A DNA stretch of 64,000 nt from Primula veris (Eukaryota > Streptophyta > Magnoliopsida > Ericales > Primulaceae). The notes beneath the pieces were generated by a model, which was not told the origin of the DNA, searched no databases, and saw nothing but the letters and a program-made list of their open reading frames with translations. This document shows, piece by piece, positions 59,493-64,000 of the stretch. The translations under genes were made by a program, and so were the position numbers. Within the stretch, counting starts at the first letter, position 1. Each line of letters begins with the position of its first letter. Location: the NCBI GenBank assembly GCA_963682055.1, contig OY821751.1, positions 14,756,001-14,820,000 on the forward strand, read 5' to 3'.

Positions 59493-60970
59493 TGTTGGCC
59501 CCGGTGCGGCTAATCCTTAGAGGGGGGGTGAATAAGGATTTGGCGATTTTCGCCTAATTAAAATTCTATGCAACTAACCACCCAACTTATGCAATTCTAA
59601 GCTTAAGCGTTTTAACAAGAGTTAATAAATTGCTAAAATAACTAAACGCAAGCAATAAATATGCAAGAATATAAGTTGCGGAAAGTAAAAGCAAGGGAAG
59701 AAAATGACACCGTGATTTATAGAGGTTCGGCAAACGCGCCTACGTCCTCTTCTCGGTGCTACCGAGTATTTCACTAAAATGTTTCTTCCGGATTTTACAA
59801 ACCCTATCGAGCTCAATTGACCGATTGGCTCACCCTCTACCCGAGGTTCCTACTCTTGATACAAGTGCAAGAGAACACGACTACGAGTCTACGACTCCCC
59901 CTCAATTTATGAGTACCCGAATGAAAAACCTAGAGCTTTTAAGCTTCACTTGCTTACAAAGCCTCTACCCGTTCACTCGCTCACAATTGAGTTTATAAAA
60001 CACTCGATACAAATTTTGTTACAAAAATGTAACTACACTCACTATTCTAATTGCTTCTTAAAAAGCTAATTGGTGAGTTGTTGATGATGATCGAGCTTGA
60101 ATCTCTTTCTCGTTGATTTCCTTCTTTCTCGAATATATTCACCAAAATGGTGATTTTTAGGGTTTTTATGAGAGAGGTTGAAGGATGATGTTATGTATGA
60201 TAATTGGTTATTTGGGAGAGAGATTGGGTTGGTTTTTATATCAGCAAAGTCTGTTTGTGCTGGATATGACCGTTGGAAGTTTTAAGCAACTTTCCAGAAT
60301 AAGCTGAAAAGCTGTTTTCGAAATCTGTAGAAAACGATCGGTCGTTTTCTACAGTCGATCGGTCGTTTTCCAGAAAACGATCGGTCGTTTTCTGAAAACG
60401 ATCGGTCGTTTATATACTGGACTCACTAGAAGAAATTGGACCAAAAACGATCGGTCGTTTTTGTCCAGTCGATCGGTCGACTGTTCTTCTGGCAGTTTCT
60501 CGGTCTTCTCGCTATTCTTCGAAAGCTCATAACTCCTTCGTTTTAGCTCCGATTTTGGTTCCGTCTGAACCTGTGGCTTCGTTTTTCTGTGCTCTATCTT
60601 TCTGGCGCTGAAATTTTCATTTACTTCTTTTGGAAAACGATCGATCGTTTCATAAAACGATCGGTCGACTTTTCGACCTGCTCACTGGAAGAATTTGGAC
60701 CAAAAACGATCGGTCGTTTTTGTCCAGTCGATCGGTCGTTTTTGTCCTGGTCTCGTTAACCTTCGAATGCTTGTATCTTCTTCGTTTTAGCTCCGAATTT
60801 GGTTCCGCTTGAACCGTTGGCTTCGTTTTCGAATGCTCTTTCTTTTTAAAGACCTGAATTATACATTTACTCTTTTTGGAAAAGATCAAGCATTATTTCA
60901 TTGAAATATAAAATCATTAATTCATAATCATACTTATAATCAAAATCAATTATTGAACCCATGTTCAACA
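59493..60970 (-). repeat. Array LTR C
   Basis: Shared between units B and C. I saw no difference from LTR B. Confidence 0.95.
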
Positions 60971-61248
60971 ATCTCCCCCATTTTGATTATGACAAAATAA
61001 TAATGATTTTACAAGAAAAATATCTCCTTCATTTTAACAAAACGCATTTCCTCGAAATATATCATTTTTCTCCCCCTTTGGCATTATCAAAATGCAATCA
61101 ATAATAAAAAATATGGGGTTATCTGAAGGGTTTTCAAAGAAAAACCAAAACATGAAAAATGTTATTATTATGCATATACCCACCTAATCACATATATGTA
61201 GACATAAATGAGTAGAGTATACCGAATATGTGATGGTGAGTCCGCTCG

Positions 61249-63469
61249 CTAATGGCATTTGCATTGAGCGTTGCCGATTCCAAATAGGTGGTACCATTTG
61301 TTGGTATGCCTCCCACCTTTGTCGATCAACGGCACTTCATTCTTGATAGTGGAGTCGATCTTCTTGACTTCCACGGTTTTTGCCGGTGTTGCCAACCACT
61401 TGTTGATTTTCTCCTTTTGAATGGAGATACCTACAACACAAGATTTGCCATTTGGTACCAAATTTCTTTTGGGTCCGACATTGTTAGTAGCTCGGGTCTT
61501 TACTACCCATTTCAAATCGCTTTTACTAACACGGAAACGATAAGGGCATCTAGAAGAAATATGCTCATTTCTACTACAATGCACACAATGCTTAGACTTT
61601 TTAGTATAACGAGAGTTATACGAAGTTTTGGAAAGGGTTTTTGGAGTATCCAATTTGGTTTTAAAACCTATACCTTTCCTATCATTAAAAGATTTTTGAG
61701 AAATCTTGGAAGTACTCCCTTTTGTAAAAACAACCTCTTGTTTAGGTGGAATAGGAGTTGTAGAAAAATTAGAGGCTTTAACGAAGCGGGTTTTGTTTGA
61801 AGTAGAACCAATGCAATCAAAACCTAAGCCACTCTTATCATTGAAATCTTTTTGACAACTCAAAATGTTATCTAAAACGGTTTTACCCTTAGAAAACTTT
61901 GAAATTGTTAACTCAAGTTTTTCAATGGAAATGACAAGCTCATTGTTTTTAGTTTTCAAGGATTCATTCTCGGTTTCTAAAACCTTGACCTTGTCATTTA
62001 AGTTAAAAGCATGAGAACTCAAAACCTTGTTTTTGCTTTTAACTTTATCGAAAGCATCCTTTAACTCTTCAAAATTTTCTAATAAATCACAATCTAAAGA
62101 AGATGGTTTTGAAAGAGTTTTTGTAAGTCTAGAGACTTCATTTTTAAGAAAATTGATCTCGGTTTGTAAAGACTTATTATGAATGACGAGATCATTGTTT
62201 TTGTCTTTCAAGTCTTCCTTTTCGTCATTTATATCATGTAAAGAGAATGACGATGTTGGAATAGACTCATATTCATTTTTATCTCTTTTCAAGGATCTTA
62301 TTTCTTCATTGAGGGAAGAATTTATCCTTTTAAGAGATTTGACCTTCTCTACAAGCTTAGGAACTTTTTCGGAATAAATTCCACACATATGCATTAATTC
62401 ATCATGAGATAAAGCTTTTACCTCATCGTTGTCACTTTCGCTTAAGTGGTCACTTTCGGTTGAAGACGATTGGTTAGGCTCATTGTTGTCTTCCATGGCC
62501 ATATAGCAACCAAGGTGAGCGACTTCATCTTGGTCGGAGCTATCGCTAGAGCTTGAAGTGGATATTTTCTTCTTGCCTTTGCTCTTGCGATTCATGACGC
62601 AATCTCTCGCCATGTGTCCTTCCTTGCCACATGTATAGCAAACAAAATCGTTAGAATAAATTGAATTATTTGACGATTTACCTTTATGTTTGCGTTGGCC
62701 TTTAAGCTTTAGTATTTCCTTGACGATTCGAATGATTTGCATTGAATTTTCGTCGTCATTGGATAGCTCATTACTTTCGTCACAAGTCGTTCCTTTGAAA
62801 GCTATCTCCCTCCTTTTTGAGATTGGCTTGTGACTATTGAGGGTGATCTCGTGAGTAATGAGTGAACCCGTCAATGCATCAAGAGTGTAGGTGTTCATGT
62901 CGTGCGCCTCTTGAATTGCGGTGACCTTTGGTTCCCATTCCTTCGGCAAGCTCCGAATCACCTTCGAAACCATTTCCTTACAAGACAAACACTTACCAAG
63001 AGATGTTAATCCATTAGTAATAGTTGTAAACCTAGCAAGCATATCGGAAATAGTTTCACCCTCGCTCATTTTAAAAAGTTCGTAGTCATGAACTAAAAGT
63101 TGGAGTTTGCAATCCTTAACTTGGTTAGTTCCCTCGTGCATAACTACTAACTTATCCCACATAGCCTTAGCGGATTTTGTTGTACTCGTTAGGAGAAACG
63201 GCACAAACAATAGCGTACATCGCTTTGGCGTTGGTAGAGTAGGCTTCTAGTTGAGCATTATCTAGGTCCTCTACGGGGATTTGGTTCTCGCTATTTTCGG
63301 ATGTAGGTGCGGAATATCCTACTTTAATGGTCATCCAAAGTTTAACATTAAAGCTTTGTAAAAACATGCTCATCCTATCCTTCCAATATGAAAAATTTAT
63401 TCCATCAAAATATGGAGGTGTATTGGGTGATGAAGCCATGCCGGATGCGAAATTAAGTATATTAGCCAT
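61249..63469 (-). pseudogene. Sirevirus-type gag, unit C, no pol
   Basis: Same pieces as unit B (63167-63469 and 61249-63210), with the same frameshift and no visible difference. The retained open frame suggests recent duplication rather than selection. Confidence 0.9.
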
Positions 63470-63531
63470 CGGGATCTTAACTCTTAAATCGTTAGATTTC
63501 TATAATCAAGAGCCTCGGCTCTGATACCAAT

Positions 63532-64000
63532 TGTTGGCCCCGGTGCGGCTAATCCTTAGAGGGGGGGTGAATAAGGATTTGGCGATTTTCGCCTAATTAA
63601 AATTCTATGCAACTAACCACCCAACTTATGCAATTCTAAGCTTAAGCGTTTTAACAAGAGTTAATAAATTGCTAAAATAACTAAACGCAAGCAATAAATA
63701 TGCAAGAATATAAGTTGCGGAAAGTAAAAGCAAGGGAAGAAAATGACACCGTGATTTATAGAGGTTCGGCAAACGCGCCTACGTCCTCTTCTCGGTGCTA
63801 CCGAGTATTTCACTAAAATGTTTCTTCCGGATTTTACAAACCCTATCGAGCTCAATTGACCGATTGGCTCACCCTCTACCCGAGGTTCCTACTCTTGATA
63901 CAAGTGCAAGAGAACACGACTACGAGTCTACGACTCCCCCTCAATTTATGAGTACCCGAATGAAAAACCTAGAGCTTTTAAGCTTCACTTGCTTACAAAG
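63532..64000 (-). repeat. Array LTR D, cut by window edge
   Basis: The first 469 bp of a fourth LTR. The array may continue to the right. Confidence 0.92.

Larger units (their letters stand above)
51415..64000 (-). mobile_element. Tandem array of a pol-less Sirevirus-like element, 4,039-bp period
   Basis: LTRs start at 51415, 55454, 59493 and 63532, exactly 4,039 bp apart, with one gag-only internal region between neighbours. Adjacent units share an LTR (LTR-gag-LTR-gag-LTR-gag-LTR). Each internal region has an initiator-Met PBS, gag and a polypurine tract but no protease, integrase or RT. Units B and C showed no difference on reading; unit A differs at 51586, 52511, 53992 and 54572 at least. 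The right end lies outside the window. Confidence 0.92.

Overview
This window is plant nuclear DNA, most likely from a eudicot (inferred from composition and element types; I cannot name a species). It is AT-rich, carries one intron-containing host gene, and is otherwise dominated by nested transposable elements: Ty1/Copia, Ty3/Gypsy, hAT, Stowaway-like and fold-back elements, plus a decayed 5S rDNA array. No prokaryotic features are present.

Layout. 1-3800: no host gene; a broken Gypsy protease fragment lies between two short direct repeats. 3800-6192: the 3' half of a decayed Copia element (+ strand) with polypurine tract and 3' LTR, carrying a nested Stowaway-like MITE. 6753-10217: a hAT element of the TTF-zinc-finger/DUF4371 class, its transposase broken by three frameshifts and a fold-back element inserted near its 5' end. 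The hAT 3' end plus about 1 kb of flank (1.8 kb in all) is tandemly duplicated, and a 26-nt templated filler marks the junction. A 21-bp/63-bp hierarchical minisatellite follows, then a 1.05-kb long inverted-repeat element that ends about 40 bp before a TATA box.

16135-22993 (+): the only host gene I can support, a seven-exon ALY/THO4 mRNA-export adaptor of 273 aa. It has an apparent GC-AG first coding intron, a 3-kb third intron containing a diverged duplication, and two tandem 48-nt RGG-type exons of the same phase. 23000-29500: AT-rich intergenic DNA with a duplicated 3'-flank segment, a Copia LTR fragment and a three-copy diverged repeat.

29560-41000: a decayed tandem 5S rDNA array (units about 317-349 bp). 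One 5S copy is split by a 9.7-kb Sirevirus-like Copia element (30764-40482, minus strand, 5-bp target duplication CATCA). That element retains LTRs, an initiator-Met-type PBS, a PPT, gag, pol and an extra 3' ORF, all with inactivating lesions. 41890-51414: two related Copia elements arranged back to back as a large inverted repeat. 51415-64000: a second Sirevirus-like family, gag-only and pol-less, arranged as LTR-gag-LTR-gag-LTR-gag-LTR with an exact 4,039-bp period. The array runs off the right edge of the window.

Most notable signal: a CpG-rich near-palindrome, AACGATCGGTCGTT, occurs in arrays of about 6-10 copies in the LTRs of both Sirevirus families. It also occurs inside the intact-length element, just upstream of a TATA box that precedes the extra ORF. 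In each setting the array lies roughly 70-130 bp upstream of a TATA or TATA-like box. This suggests a shared, portable promoter module and an internal promoter for the extra ORF.
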